NCBI GenBank assembly: GCA_000827205.1
Contig: KN832564.1
Coordinates: 600,579-664,578, forward strand
From: Plicaturopsis crispa FD-325 SS-3
Taxonomy: Eukaryota; Basidiomycota; Agaricomycetes; Amylocorticiales; Amylocorticiaceae
Length of the DNA stretch: 64,000 nucleotides
Direction of reading: 5' to 3'
Under the pieces are notes generated by a model, which saw only the letters and a program-made list of their open reading frames with translations, ran no database searches and was not told the origin of the DNA. Positions 10,682 to 20,668 of the stretch are shown here, one piece after another (position 1 is the first letter of the stretch; each line of letters opens with the position of its first letter). The position numbers and the translations under genes were made by a program.

Positions 10682-12492
10682 TCAAGTGAAGAGGGGCCGG
10701 GCCTTCGCCTTCGACCCATTCGACCCAGCCGCGCTCAGCGCCATCTTCGCCGCACGCAGCACCGCACTGCGGTTCGTCTTCGGCGCGACCGTAGGCGTCT
10801 GCGTGCTCGCCACCGCGATCGTCTCGCGGCGCTTGTGCCCCGGCACGCCCTCGAACGTCGCTTTCTCCTCCGCTGAGGCCTGAGTGTTCGACGCGCGGGA
10901 GGTCGTGCGCGAGAGGCTGAGGCGCCCCGTGCTCGAGTGCGTCATAGAGGCTGCGGAGGCGGGGCGGGACGGCGCGCCGCGTGCGCCTGAGAGGGAGGTC
11001 TGCGAGTTGCTGCGCGATAGTCCTGGCGTCTTGGGTTGAGTCGGCGAGCGGACTGTGCAGGCGGGTCAAAAGCTCTTGAGCAAGGTGTTGTGGATACACG
11101 CAAACAGATAAAATAGACGTACATTGGAAAGACGAGGGCGGCGCAGCCTCCTTCGTCGCGCGCAGCGCCGCACTCCTGTTCATCCTCGGCACCACCGTCG
11201 GCGTCTGCGTACTCGCCACTTGTATCGACTCCCTCCTCTTATGCCCCGGCACACCCTCAAACGAATTAGTACTCGTCTTCGCCGGCGTCGCCACTGCCGG
11301 TGGGCGCGCAGACCCCGACGTCGACGTCGACCTCCTCATCGGCGCAGGCGCTACGTCCTTCCCTTGACGTAGGGACGCCGCGCGCGTCATGCGCGGGGCA
11401 ATCGCAGGCGGCGCAGTACTCGCGACCGCGATCGGCGTCGCGCGCTTATGCCCGGGCACGTTCGCGAACGTGCGCGCTAGCTGCTCCTTCGTCGGCGGGG
11501 CCCGCGGCGTCGAGGTGCCCACGACCATCGTGCCTCCGGGCGAATGGTGCCCGCTCGCGCGCAGGAGCGCTGCCTTGGTCTGGCGCGGGGCGATGTCGGG
11601 CGCGAGGTGCGTGGGCGGGAGGGGGCGCGCGCGGAAGGAGACTTTGCCGGAGGCGGAGACGATGCGCTCTTGGCTTGCGGTGGAGTGGCCGGCGTCGGAG
11701 GTGTGGGTGGTGCGGCGGAGGGCGGAGAGGACGGAGGAGGATACGGAGCGCGTGGTGTTGGTGTTGGTGTTGTTGTACTGCGCGTGCGCGTCGTAGCCGA
11801 CGTCTTCGGGCAGCTCCGATGTGGGGAAGGGGGGAGAGGACGCGAAGAGGGCTGCGATCTGGAGCTCGGCGGTCTGCGCGTCCGAGGAGCCCATTATCCC
11901 ATTCTGCGCATGCGAGTGGCCGTAGAGCGCACGCAGAGAGCTGGGCGACGTTTTACGCGCAACCTCCGGGTCAGAGTCGCCCATGAGGGTATTCCAGACC
12001 TCCACCGCCCGACGGCGCTCCAGGACATACACCCACACCGGGCCTCTAATGCACCACGACTTAATTAACACGCGGTGTACTTGGAGTAGAAATAAATCAG
12101 CACTGACTCGCCGAGGGACTCTGCATCGCTGCCAAAAATCTCGTACAGCGTATCGGGATCGGTCTCGACGTCAAACTCCATCTGCCTCTCCTTCACGATC
12201 TGTCACCCTCACGCATCAGCCACCGCACACACACATCCACCATCATCACACCAGGGAAGACAACGCGACGCACCTCAAACCCGGCCTCGAGGATACGTGG
12301 CTCGATATCAAAGCGATGCTGCAGGGCATGGTGCTTGATGATAGCGACCGTGCGCGTTATCGTATGCTGCTGCGGCGTGGACGGTGCAGAAGAAGCGACT
12401 TCCGCAGCGGCGTCGACGGCGAGGTAGGTGGGCTCGACGCTCTCGTCGCGGGGCGCCTCGGGCGACACGAGCGGAGAGTCAACGTCGGACAT
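10682..12492 (-). CDS. NDK-like pseudoenzyme with repeated basic tail
   Basis: Four exons (12492-12274, 12199-12081, 12045-11123, 11052-10682) give about 543 aa with consistent phases. Residues about 45-195 form a nucleoside diphosphate kinase fold: 'RTVAIIKHHALQHRFDIEP', 'GFEIVKERQMEFD', 'GPVWVYVLERRRAVEVW', 'PSSLRALYGHS'. Active NDKs transfer phosphate through a His in an 'NxxHGSD' motif. Here the matching place reads 'NGIMGSSD', so the phospho-accepting His appears replaced by Met. The C-terminal half is low-complexity, rich in Ser, Arg and Pro, and carries three copies of a module of about 37 aa built on 'GVPGHKR' and 'VAST'. The fold is clear; kinase activity is doubtful. One intron (12046-12080) is only 35 nt. 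Part of exon 1 has a copy at 17431-17550. Confidence 0.8.
10745..10855 (-). repeat. NDK tail repeat unit 3
   Basis: Third unit, in the last exon: 'FEGVPGHKRRETIAVAST', then 'APKTNRSAVLR'. Units 2 and 3 share most residues. Confidence 0.75.
11151..11261 (-). repeat. NDK tail repeat unit 2
   Basis: Second unit: 'FEGVPGHKRRESIQVAST', then 'VPRMNRSAALR'. It is closer to unit 3 than to unit 1. Confidence 0.75.
11358..11468 (-). repeat. NDK tail repeat unit 1
   Basis: First of three protein-coding repeat units in the NDK-like gene. It codes for 'FANVPGHKR', 'IAVAST' and 'APRMTRAASLR'. Confidence 0.75.
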
Positions 12493-12799
12493 GGTATGAA
12501 TGTGAGCTGGAGGCGCCTAGGACCTAGGTGAAACAGAACGAGCGTCGGGGACTATTGCACAATGCACAGCGAATATTAGGAATAAATGCGCCGTTCAAAG
12601 ACGGGTCAGTGCGTCGAGCGGTTCACGGACGAGGAAACTGTAGAGAATCAGAGAAATAACAAGTTTGAACTTTGAACTGGGGGATGGGAAACTGAATGGA
12701 CAACGACATGTGAGCAAGGCGACAACCGTAAACAGGTGATCATATCAGAATAGCCTCCGCTCAGCAACGCACATGCGGCAGTCTCGACCTGAATACGCA

Positions 12800-12966
12800 G
12801 AGTCTGTGCAAAAATCGAATGTATATGCTGAGGATGCAAGAAACACGCAAGAAAACATACAAGCTTAACGAACGGCGCGGTATTACTATTAGTCGAAAAT
12901 CGCATATGGGTAACCTCTCATCACACTCGTCTTGTATAAAAAACCGTGCACGGGCATCTAATATTA
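12800..12966. repeat. duplicated block A, original side
   Basis: The reverse complement matches 17264-17426 over most of its length with few differences, including the stretches around 'TTTTTTATACAAG', 'GAGAGGTTACCCATATGCG' and 'TTGTATGTTTTCTTGCGTG'. It lies 5' of the NDK-like gene. Confidence 0.85.
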
Positions 12967-12968
12967 TA

Positions 12969-13143
12969 GAACATATGTCGATATTTTCGAATGACAAGAA
13001 CGACTTTCTCTGAGTACATACTGATAGCAAAGTACCGGGACAGGAGGCGGCTGAGTGTCTCGCGCACAACGCCAATCGCACATACCGAAGAGGATGTAAA
13101 AAATCGCTGCACACGCTTGTAGTCTGTGTCGTGATTCCTGTTG
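12969..13143. repeat. duplicated block B, original side
   Basis: The reverse complement matches 20499-20668 almost base for base, for example 'CGATTTTTTACATCCTC' and 'AAATATCGACATATGTTC', with a few indels. Block B abuts block A here but lies 3 kb from it in the copied arrangement. Confidence 0.85.
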
Positions 13144-13516
13144 GGGGCCGCTCATGGACGTCCTGCGCAGACTGCGCTGTGGGGACCCGTTGTTGTTGTT
13201 GTAGCTCGACATTTCGTCCATTTTGCTCCTTGCATCCGGGTTTCGTTCGGGTATACCTTGTATTATAGTATACGATCGCGAGTATGTAGGAGACCGGTTG
13301 ACCGAAGGGAACGGTAGGAAAATCGGGTAAGAATGGACGTCAGCAGCCGGCGCAGTGTCAGTCAGCCACTGCAAACTGCTCCTTGGACCGCGACCGCCAC
13401 AACTCAAATAATTCTGCTTTCACCTGCTTTCACCTACTTACTTGCCTACTCGCATTTTACCTACCGTCTTTCGTTACTGCCATCGTCCTAATTAAACGAC
13501 CTATCACCTAATAAGC

Positions 13517-14922
13517 ATGCTCGCCGCAACCTGCCGCCACACCCCACGACGTCGGCTGGTCCATGGCCCGTTCGCCGCCGCCGCCGCACGCGCGTACGCA
13601 TCCGAGCCGGCGCCACACGACCCAGCGCCACACGACCCAGCGCCTCCCCCACCCCCACCATCTAAACACCCAACCCAGCCGAGGGCGTCCCGCCTCTACC
13701 CGCACCCGGCGCCCCGCCCGGTGCCCTCGTCGCATCCGAGACAAGTACTACCGTCGCTGCCGCCGACCTTCGGGCGGAACCAGCAACTCCCCGTCTCGAG
13801 CACCACGCGCGCTTTGCTCGAGAGCATCGTGGCGCAGTTCGATGCGCCGATACGGTATGCGTTTGCGTATGGTTCTGGCGTCTTTGAGCAGGATGGGTAC
13901 AAGGTGCCGCAGGCGCCGGGCGAAAAGGCGCCGATGCTGGATTTTATGTTTGCGGTGACGCACCCGGCGCATTGGCATTCGATCAATATGCAGCAGCACC
14001 CGAGCCACTACCCGCTTCATGCGCGGGCGTTGGGGTCGGGGTTCGTGTCGGGTGTGCAGGAGATTGCGCCCGGTGTGTGGTTTAATACGCTTGTGCAGAT
14101 GAATGGCGTCGTAAGTCACACGACTATAGTGTAATGGTTGCTAGCTAACGCTGCGCCTAGACGATCAAATACGGAGTGACCACAGTAGACAACCTCTGCT
14201 CGGACCTGCTCAACTGGCGCTCGCTCTATCTCGCGGGCCGCATGCACAAGCCCCTGCGGATAATCAAAGACGACGCGCGCGTGCGCCTAACACAACAAGT
14301 CAACCTCGCCTCCGCCCTGCGCGCCTCCCTCCTCACCCTCCCGTCCTCCTTCCCGCCCTCCGAGCTCTTCACGCGCATCGCTGGCTTCAGCTACGCCGGC
14401 GACCCGCGCATGCTCCTCCCCGCAGAGAACCGCGGGAAGGTCGCGAACATCGTGCGCGGGCAGGAGGCGCAGTTCGCCGAGCTCTACTGGCGCCTCGCAC
14501 GCGGCCTCCCGGGCGTCAATTGGCGCAGCCAAGGCGCCAGTGTTATTGAGCAGGATAACAGCGCGCACGCGCGCGCGGCGCATTTGCGGAAACTGCCGTC
14601 GAATCTGCTGGCACGGGTGCGGGCGCGGTACGAGATTGCCGGTGGAGCGACGGGGAGCGCGGAGGAGAGCGCGTATTGGGCAGGGATGGCGAGTGACGAG
14701 CGGTTGCCGGAGATACTGCAGGAAGGTGTGTGCCCTAGGTCGTGACGTCATTCCTTGTATTCTGGTACTGACGGTGCCTGCTACGTAGAGATGAGCCGTA
14801 TTGTGCGCGGCCCTGCGACGGTCCAGACGCTCAAGGGCGTCGTGAGTGCTGGGGTAGGGAAAAGCGCGCGGTATACGTTGGAGAAGGTCGGTAAGTGGTG
14901 GCGGGGCCCGTCGGCGTCATGA
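13517..14922 (+). CDS. TAM41: mitochondrial CDP-diacylglycerol synthase (TAM41/MMP37)
   Basis: TAM41 makes CDP-diacylglycerol from phosphatidic acid and CTP on the matrix side of the inner mitochondrial membrane, the first step towards cardiolipin. Three exons (13517-14110, 14161-14725, 14789-14922) give about 430 aa with consistent phases and introns of 50 and 63 nt. The N-terminus is rich in Arg, Ala and Pro, fitting a mitochondrial presequence. Residues about 100-150 carry the nucleotidyltransferase signature 'FAYGSGVFEQ' and 'MLDFMFAV', followed by 'HWHSINMQQHPSHYP' and, in exon 2, 'IKYGVTTVDNLCSDLLNW' and 'LYLAGRMHKP', all typical of the family. The C-terminus 'MSRIVRGPATVQTLKGVVSAG' is also conserved. 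Length is normal and nothing is missing. Confidence 0.92.
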
Positions 14923-15606
14923 TATCGATCCGTCGGGTATAACGTCTACGGACACCTCGGGGGACGATGAACTCGACTGTATCCTTTTATTATTGAAACC
15001 TCACAGGATGTACCGTATTGCAAATATTTAACGGCATTCACCCATCTCTTTTTGACTGCCTCTGGGCTGGAGGCAGTTCCCGGTACCCAAATGTGCTGCA
15101 GTTTCCCCAGGCTTTGCTCCTATGGCCCACTTCCAGGACCTGTGCAGGTCCTTCGAGGAAGAAAGCGAAGCCGCGTGTGTTCAGCTTACCGGGCGTGGAC
15201 CGGCACGATGGCTCGCCCACGGCCTTGGGGTTAGGATTTCATCAAACGTGTCTCTCAGTCTTAGCATGGAGCACTTATCGTCCTTGTATTCGCTCGTCCA
15301 TCTGATTCCTTATAACTTACTTACTGCTAAACAAGGGAGTATGCACACTCGAGTCTCGATAGAATCGGCAGAGAGCTAACCGAGTAAACGCCTTAGGATT
15401 TCACGAAATCTCGCTAAGAGATTGCACGTTGAGATTGCATGCAGCTTGGCGATGATGCCACGGTAGCAATTTCAATGGGCCCCATACGTTCGAACAGTCC
15501 AAAAGTTAAAGGACAGCTGCTTTCGGTCTCGCTGTCCTTTTTCCTTCATATATACCCCCCCTCCTTTCTTTCTTAGAGCAGTTCGCTCTTTCTCTCTGCT
15601 GCCGCC
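14923..15606. other. TAM41-OLE1 intergenic region
   Basis: These 684 bp hold no supported gene. The last 100 bp is a pyrimidine-rich promoter zone with a TATA-like box. The short ORFs at 15018-15379 overlap in several frames and lack motifs. Confidence 0.5.
15549..15554 (+). promoter_or_regulatory. TATA-like box of OLE1
   Basis: TATATA lies 53-58 bp before the desaturase ATG and is followed by a C/T-rich tract, a common layout for strongly expressed fungal genes. Confidence 0.45.
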
Positions 15607-17271
15607 ATGTCGTTCGTTCGAACTGTCCCAGCATCCGACTCCTCGTCCTCGGCGCATCCGGTGGAAGTCCTGGTAGACGGCGACGTTCCAGACAACTACG
15701 TCGCATACACCCTCAAGAACCAAAAGGCCCTGCCGCCTCTCAGCTGGGCCAATTTTTGGACAGAGATCGTCTGGCTAAATGTCTTCATTCTTTGTGTCAT
15801 GCCCGTCGCAGGCATCGTCGCAGCGTTTTTCACCCCGCTGCGGTGGCAGACTGCGCTCTTTAGCGTGTTCTACTACTATCTCACAGGCCTCGGTACGCCA
15901 TCGTATTTTTAGCACGCTATGACATACTTACCATGTACCAAATATAACAGGCATTACCGCGGGCTACCACCGCCTCTGGGCGCACCGCTCGTACAACGCG
16001 TCCAAGCCGCTGCAGTACTTCCTCGCGATTGCGGGCGCGGGTGCCGTCGAGGGCTCCATCAAGTGGTGGTCCCGCGGCCACCGCGCGCACCACCGCTACA
16101 CCGACACCGAGCTCGACCCGTACAACGCCCAGCGCGGCTTCGCGTACTCCCACATGGGCTGGCTGCTCGTCAAGCCGCGCCGCCGCCCCGGGCTCGCGGA
16201 CGTCAGCGACCTCTCCAAGAGCGCCGTCGTGCGCTGGCAGCACAAGTACTTCATCCCGCTCATCCTCGCCGTCGGCTTCGTCCTCCCGACCGCCGTGCCC
16301 GGGCTGCTGTGGGGGGACTATGCAGGCGGGTACGTGTACGCGGCGGTCCTGCGCTTGGTGTTCGTGCACCATGTGCGTTCTTTTTCGTCATCCCTGATTC
16401 GTGCGCGGCGCCCCGGCTGACTCTCCGCAGTCGACGTTCTGCGTGAACTCGCTCGCGCACTGGCTGGGCGAGACGCCGTTCGACGACAAGCACTCGCCGC
16501 GGGACCACCTCATCACCGCGCTCGTCACCATCGGCGAGGGCTACCACAACTTCCACCACCAGTTCCCGATGGACTACCGGAACGCCATACGCTGGTACCA
16601 GTACGACCCGACAAAGTGGTTCATCTGGGCCGCGCAGAAGGTCGGGCTCGCGAGCAACCTCAAGGTGTTCCCGGACAACGAGGTGCAGAAGGGCCAGTTG
16701 ACGATGCAGCTCAAGAAGCTGCGCTGCACGCAGGACGCGCTCGAGTGGCCGAGCGACAGCAACGATCTCCCCGTCATCACCTGGCATGCCTGTAAGCCCC
16801 TTCCCTTCCCCTCTCTTCCCCCATCTAACCCTCTCTAACACAGTCCAAGAACAAAGCCTCACCCGCCCCCTCGTGCTCATCTCCGGCTTCATCCACGACG
16901 TATCCACCTTCCTCGACACGCACCCCGGCGGGCGGCACCTCCTCACGCGCTACATCGGCAAAGACGCGACGACGGCGTTCTTTGGCGGCGTGTACGACCA
17001 CTCGAACGCCGCGCATAACCTCCTCGCCATGCTGCGCGTGGGCATCCTCTGTGGTGGACACCCCCACGCCCTCGACGACCGCGCGGTGATGGACGAGCGC
17101 GCGGTGCCGCCGAGCGAGAAGCTGCGCATTACGCGGTTCGACGAGGTGAGCGGGAGCTCGAGCAGCAGCAGCGCGATATCGTCCGAGTCGGGATGGGAGG
17201 CGAAGGGCGATGAGGGGGAGACGGTGCAGTGCAACGTGCTGGGCGAGACGGGCGTGCGTCTGCAATATTAG
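15607..17271 (+). CDS. OLE1: delta-9 acyl-CoA desaturase with cytochrome b5 domain
   Basis: The enzyme puts a cis-9 double bond into stearoyl- or palmitoyl-CoA at the ER, using electrons from its own cytochrome b5 domain. Four exons (15607-15892, 15951-16372, 16431-16791, 16844-17271) give about 498 aa. The three histidine boxes that bind the di-iron centre are present: 'HRLWAHR', 'HRAHHR' and 'HNFHHQF' within '[17 protein letters not shown]'. '[12 protein letters not shown]' in the last exon is the heme-binding motif of cytochrome b5. Hydrophobic pairs around residues 55-95 and 215-260 fit the four membrane spans. The C-terminus is a Ser-rich tail. The stop codon sits within a few bases of duplicated block A, so the 3' flank was rearranged, but the coding part is whole. 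Confidence 0.95.
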
Positions 17272-17426
17272 ATGGTGCATGGTTTTTTATACAAGTACAT
17301 TGATGAGAGGTTACCCATATGCGATTTCGACTAATAGTAATACCGCGACGTTCGTTCTTTAAGCTTGTATGTTTTCTTGCGTGTTTCTTGCATTTCAGCA
17401 TATACATCCGGTTTTTGCACAGACTC
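17264..17426. repeat. duplicated block A, inverted copy
   Basis: Inverted copy of 12800-12966. It begins at the last codons and stop of OLE1, where the sequence AATATTAGATG is shared, and runs directly into the NDK exon 1 copy. Confidence 0.85.
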
Positions 17427-17430
17427 AGAC

Positions 17431-17550
17431 GAGCCCACCTACCTCGCAGTCGACGCCGCCGCGGAAGCAGCTTCTTCTACACCGTCCACGCCGCAGCATA
17501 CGATAACGCGCACGGTCACCATCATCAAGCACCATGCCCTGGAGCATCGT
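17431..17550 (+). pseudogene. copied fragment of NDK-like exon 1
   Basis: This stretch codes for 'EPTYLAVDAAAEAASS' and 'HTITRTVTIIKHHALEHR', nearly the same as exon 1 of the NDK-like gene (12435-12313, minus). It starts at the 'EPTYL' codons, lacks the NDK start codon and breaks off where the second half of exon 1 should follow. It cannot make an NDK domain. Its DNA identity with the original is high, so the copy looks fairly recent. Confidence 0.85.
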
Positions 17551-17566
17551 CGTTATCCCTGACGCC

Positions 17567-19275
17567 GACGCTCCTTAGTCCTACAGCGTCGTCTTCGTCT
17601 ACAGCCGCCTTTGTACCAGCTTCGCCGTCTGCGAAGCCGCCTTCAACGATCGCAAAGCCGCCTACAATGATCGCAAAGCCGCCTCAACGTCGGGGGAGCG
17701 CACCGACCGCGTTCGCCCTCGCCATCCCCGCCACCGCCTCTGCAAACGATCCGGTTAGATATCGAGCTCGGCGGTCCCGATAATCACGAGGTGAATATCT
17801 CGGGGCTAGCCAAGTCGACGGCTGCGACTCCGGTGCCGCTCAAACACGACACGAGTGACAGGGAGGGCGATGCGGAGTATGGCGGCGAGAAACGAGGGAA
17901 AAGGTGAGTACCATTGCTCGTACGCGCTAATTGCCAACTGACGCGTGCGCGCAGACAAGGAAGAGCGCGATCGCAGAGTACTACGACCTGCACGACCCCT
18001 TCATCGACGACTCCGAGCTCGCCGTCGACCAGCGCACCTTCTTTGCGCTCAGCGAGCACATCAACGCGAGCCACGCTGGCCCCAGTCGCATCGTGCTCGA
18101 GGGCACGCAGGACACGCCCATGCCTCTGCTCTCGGACGACGAGGACAAGCTCGGCACGAAACGCAAGCGGCATTCGTCGTCGCTGTCCGAGGGCGGCAAA
18201 AAGCGCAGAGTCGACACCGTAAGTCGCATTCTCGTCTCCCCCGTACGCCGCTAACCTCGCACAGAACGACTTTTCTTCCGAGCTACAAGCCGCGCTCGAC
18301 GAGCTCAAAGCCGCCATTTCCAAGGGTGAGTGCTTCGATTTCTCGGTACGCACCCGCTAACGCCCACGCAGAATCCTGGGAGGGCAAGTTCCCGCCCTCG
18401 ATCAAGCCGATCCTCGGGCGCGTCGCCCTGCGCGCGGTCGAGCTCAACGAGCACGGCGAGCGCTTCTTCGCGCTCATGCCCTCGCTTTTCCCGTACAGCA
18501 AGTTCACCATGACCAAGCTCATCAAGCGCACCGTCTTCGCAGACCACACCCGCGTCCTCGTTTAGCGCCGGGACGCGCTCCTCGCCGCCCTCAGGGAGCT
18601 CGTGGACAACGGGTTTGAGAACGCGAAGGAGGAGTGGAGGAGGAATGTCGGGCGGTGGGGTGAGCCTCCCTCTCCCTCGTATTTCTTTCCTTTATTTATA
18701 TTGTTACAGAAAAACGGTAGAAGAAGGCCAAGGCAGAGGCGAACGCGGAGGCGAGCGCGGCCGCGCTCGAGTCCGCCGCAGGCACCCCGACCCCCACGCA
18801 CGCCGTGCCCCGAAAGGACTCGGTCGACCACGAGCAGGACGCGCCCGCGCCGTCCTCAGCGCACCCGCCGCCGATGAAGTACCGCCTCACGGACGAGATG
18901 AAGGTCCTCGTCTGGCGCCTCGTCGCCCTCTCCAACGACTGATGCAAGCTCGAGAACAAGAAAAAGTAAGTCCCCCCCGCGTGTTTCCCCTCGATGTAAC
19001 GGTGGATACTGACGAGGGTGTGGGATAGTGCGCTGGAGGGCTCGACGCTGCAGGTCAGCGAGCAGGGCTAAAGAAGGTGCTGCACCAGAAGATCGTCGCG
19101 GTCGCGGCGTTCCCGGAGGGCTGGATGTCATCCGGTCAGATTTCGCGTGAGTAACTTGAAGTTTCACGGCTACTTTAACAACAGTGTGCTCACAGTAGCG
19201 TGTAGTGAGCACGATGAAGAAGCGGCTGGAGAAGGAGGCGACGGAGGCCGAGAACGAGAACGAGAACGAGGGGTG
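17567..19275 (+). pseudogene. decayed ubinuclein/HPC2-like histone chaperone subunit
   Basis: HPC2/ubinuclein is part of the HIR complex that deposits histone H3.3-H4. Exon-like pieces keep the HPC2-ubinuclein (HUN) motif near 17970-18035 ('EYYDLHDPFIDDSELAVDQR'), a Lys/Arg-rich nuclear signal ('GTKRKRH', 'GGKKRR') and the ubinuclein middle domain at 18370-18660 ('LMPSLFPYSKFTMTKLIKR', 'RRDALLAALRELV'). Intron boundaries with GTGAG and CAG ends are still visible. It is broken: the frame changes near 17752, a TAG lies at 18563-18565 inside the middle domain, a TGA at 18940-18942 and a further shift near 19070. The N-terminus is replaced by the NDK fragment. I infer a duplicated, dead copy, with a working gene expected elsewhere. 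Confidence 0.75.
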
Positions 19276-19529
19276 AGGGTGTGGGGTTTGATGATATGTA
19301 GTTTCCGTGCCCTCCTCGTTACGATGCTCTCGGACTGGCGCTGTCAACTAATTACTGTCTTGCTCTCGTGTTTTACCTTATGATCTCGTTATGGTGAGTG
19401 CCCCATCCCGCTAGTCACTCTTAGCACTCACGGACGGACAATCCGAAGGTAACCATGTACTTATGTGCTGTATGTGAATGTGAGCTCCCTTTCGAGGCGC
19501 TGGAGACATCCACACTATCGTTCATTGCA

Positions 19530-19975
19530 CAGCGGCGGCCCGCACGACTGGCACGGACGCGTTCGCCTACTCGGTGGGCTACACCCGCCGCAGTCTACCT
19601 AACTAGTTTCGAGACGGTGCGTCCGTCAGCGCCTTTCTTCGTCGGCAGCATGATTTCGACGAAAACTCATTTTTTGCAGGCGGCCCTCGTGAGCACGCGC
19701 ACTCCGTGGGGTATGCCCGTCACAGTGTGCATGTTCCGTTACAAGACGGAAAGCGCTTGTGTTCGTCCGTCAGCGGTGTTTCTCGTCGGCGCCGACCACT
19801 GCTAGTTTTTTGTCGGCGTCGAAGATTTGCATTTCTAACCAAAATCATTTTCTCGCAGGAAGCCTTCGCGAGTGTGTGTACTCGATGGAGTATTTCCGTC
19901 GTAGTCTGCCTGTGCAGCTATAAGACGGCGCGGGCATGCGTTCGTCCGTTGGCGGTGTTTCTCGTCGGCGGTGGA
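19530..19975 (+). repeat. three tandem exon-like units
   Basis: Three related units start near 19530, 19680 and 19859. Each has a coding-like part of about 80-90 bp followed by a shared block such as 'CGTCCGTCAGCGGTGTTTC' near 19622, 19764 and 19943. Units 1 and 2 are each followed by a T-rich tract ending in CAG, like a 3' splice site, just before the next unit. Unit lengths differ (about 150 and 178 bp) because the spacers differ. Confidence 0.6.
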
Positions 19976-19988
19976 TTTTTGCATTTTG

Positions 19989-20300
19989 GACAGGCTGCAC
20001 GTATGACCGTGGCACGGATAGTCACGGCCTCCTGACGATCACCAAGCACCAGTACAGCAAGCTCAAAAACTTGGACTTCAAGATCGGCTCCAATACGTAC
20101 TCGCTCTCCCCGAACGCACAGATTTGGCCTCGCTCGCTCAAAATCAATATCGGGGGTAACTCCGACCGCATCTATCTTGCTGTTGCTGATCTCGAACAGG
20201 AGAGCGGCCAGTGCATGGAGTCCTAGTGAGCGCTACTACTCTGTTTACGACACCACAAATAAGCAGGTTGGTTTGCGCCAACTCAGTACACAGACTCCAC
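19989..20300 (+). pseudogene. 3' end of a dead aspartic peptidase gene
   Basis: The frame gives 'TITKHQYSKLKNLDFKIGS', 'YSLSPNAQIWPRSLKINIGG' and 'DRIYLAVADLEQESGQ', which match the C-terminal lobe of secreted pepsin-like peptidases of mushrooms (polyporopepsin type). After a stop, another frame reads 'ERYYSVYDTTNKQVGLRQL', the usual end of the family. No N-terminal lobe with its catalytic 'DTG' is seen, so this is a relic. Confidence 0.7.
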
Positions 20301-20498
20301 GAAGAACTGGGTATTCACCGACTGTAATAAAACCACGACGTAGGAATATCATATATTTCTGTGCTCGTGGAGGTTTGGTGGCCCGGAATGTGCACGCATC
20401 GTGGTGCCAGCAGCGCGCCGCCGTTTCGTGAGCGGTTCCCGGAGACCGCGGCGGCATGCCATGCATGTCATGGGTTCCGTCGTTGTTGATTTCGCCCG

Positions 20499-20668
20499 CA
20501 ACAGTCACGACACAGACTACAAGCGTGTGCAGCGATTTTTTACATCCTCTTCGGTATGTGCGATTGGCGTTGTGCGCGAGACGCTCAGCCGCCTCCTGTC
20601 CCGGTACTTCTATCAGTATGTACTCAGAGAAAGTCGTTCTTGTCATTCGAAAATATCGACATATGTTC
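20499..20668. repeat. duplicated block B, inverted copy
   Basis: Inverted copy of 12969-13143. It ends sharply after ACATATGTTC, where the original continues into block A. Confidence 0.85.

Larger units (their letters stand above)
12493..13516. other. divergent intergenic region, NDK-like and TAM41
   Basis: About 1 kb between two divergent starts. It should hold both promoters. It also contains the two blocks (12800-12966 and 12969-13143) that recur inverted at 17.3 and 20.5 kb. The 13407-12964 minus-strand open frame lacks any motif and I do not call it. Confidence 0.5.

Noticed and set aside
11300-12068. Long Gly/Arg/Ala-rich frames on the plus strand
   Set aside because: They are antisense to exon 3 of the NDK-like gene and are low-complexity by composition.
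15917-16946. Several 120-230 codon frames overlapping OLE1
   Set aside because: They are shadows of the GC-rich desaturase exons; the plus-strand His boxes and splice phases settle the real frame.
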